DNA from: an uncultured Prevotella sp.
Lineage (GTDB): Bacteria > Bacteroidota > Bacteroidia > Bacteroidales > Bacteroidaceae
NCBI GenBank assembly: GCA_900554545.1
Contig: USHW01000039.1
Span: forward strand, 1-20,354
DNA: 20,354 bases
Reading direction: 5' to 3'
The translations under genes were made by a program, and so were the position numbers. The notes below the pieces were generated by a model. It was not told the DNA's origin. It did not search any database and saw only the letters and a program-made list of their open reading frames with translations. Position 1 is the stretch's first letter; each line of letters begins with the position of its first letter. Of the stretch, positions 20,353-20,354 are shown in pieces.

Positions 20353-20354
20353 CA

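Overview
The window reads as chromosomal DNA of a Bacteroidales bacterium, most likely Prevotellaceae. The evidence is a set of promoters with the Bacteroidetes TTTG / TAnnTTTG architecture, the near absence of Shine-Dalgarno sequences (with one marked exception), Bacteroidetes-typical families (DUF4421, a cysteine desulfidase-type UPF0597 protein, a fused DsbD, a Dna2-like helicase), and the intergenic repeats. Genus-level placement is inference. I see no phage, plasmid, transposase, CRISPR array, tRNA or rRNA.

Layout. 2-478: 3' part of a family 2 glycosyltransferase cut by the window edge. 518-990: a self-contained unit (promoter, very strong ribosome binding site, small Cys-rich secreted protein, terminator). 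1008-2124 (minus): M23/LysM cell-wall endopeptidase with its own promoter and terminator. 2448-5842: L-cysteine desulfidase/serine dehydratase-alpha family protein followed by DsbD. 6122-6222: an orphan promoter-to-terminator unit that looks like a small RNA. 6226-10840 (minus): Dna2-like nuclease-helicase, preceded on the minus strand by an esterase carrying a degenerate HAD domain. 11277-14488: rplM-rpsI-rpsB-tsf with a structured leader in front of rplM and a second structured spacer in front of rpsB. 14744-16911: iron-containing alcohol dehydrogenase, then a secreted alpha/beta hydrolase. 16922-17914 (minus): DUF4421 outer-membrane protein. 18347-20167: a fusion of a DUF2156 domain with an Eis-like GNAT. 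20321-20352: a strong promoter for a gene beyond the right edge.

The most unusual material is intergenic. Five gene-free gaps carry the same module: four 22-nt units of the form (N)AAAAGnnnnnCTTTT(N6), then a 22-nt non-identical tail. In several copies adjacent units are exact reverse complements of each other although the unit cores differ between copies, so hairpin-forming ability is kept while sequence changes. Each module points, tail first, at a promoter -7 element 73 to 157 nt away: four belong to protein genes and the fifth to the orphan small-RNA unit. Two of the modules are joined at the same point to another dispersed element, an inverted repeat with a conserved core; one copy of that element has perfect 41-nt arms. 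I know of no described function for either element.
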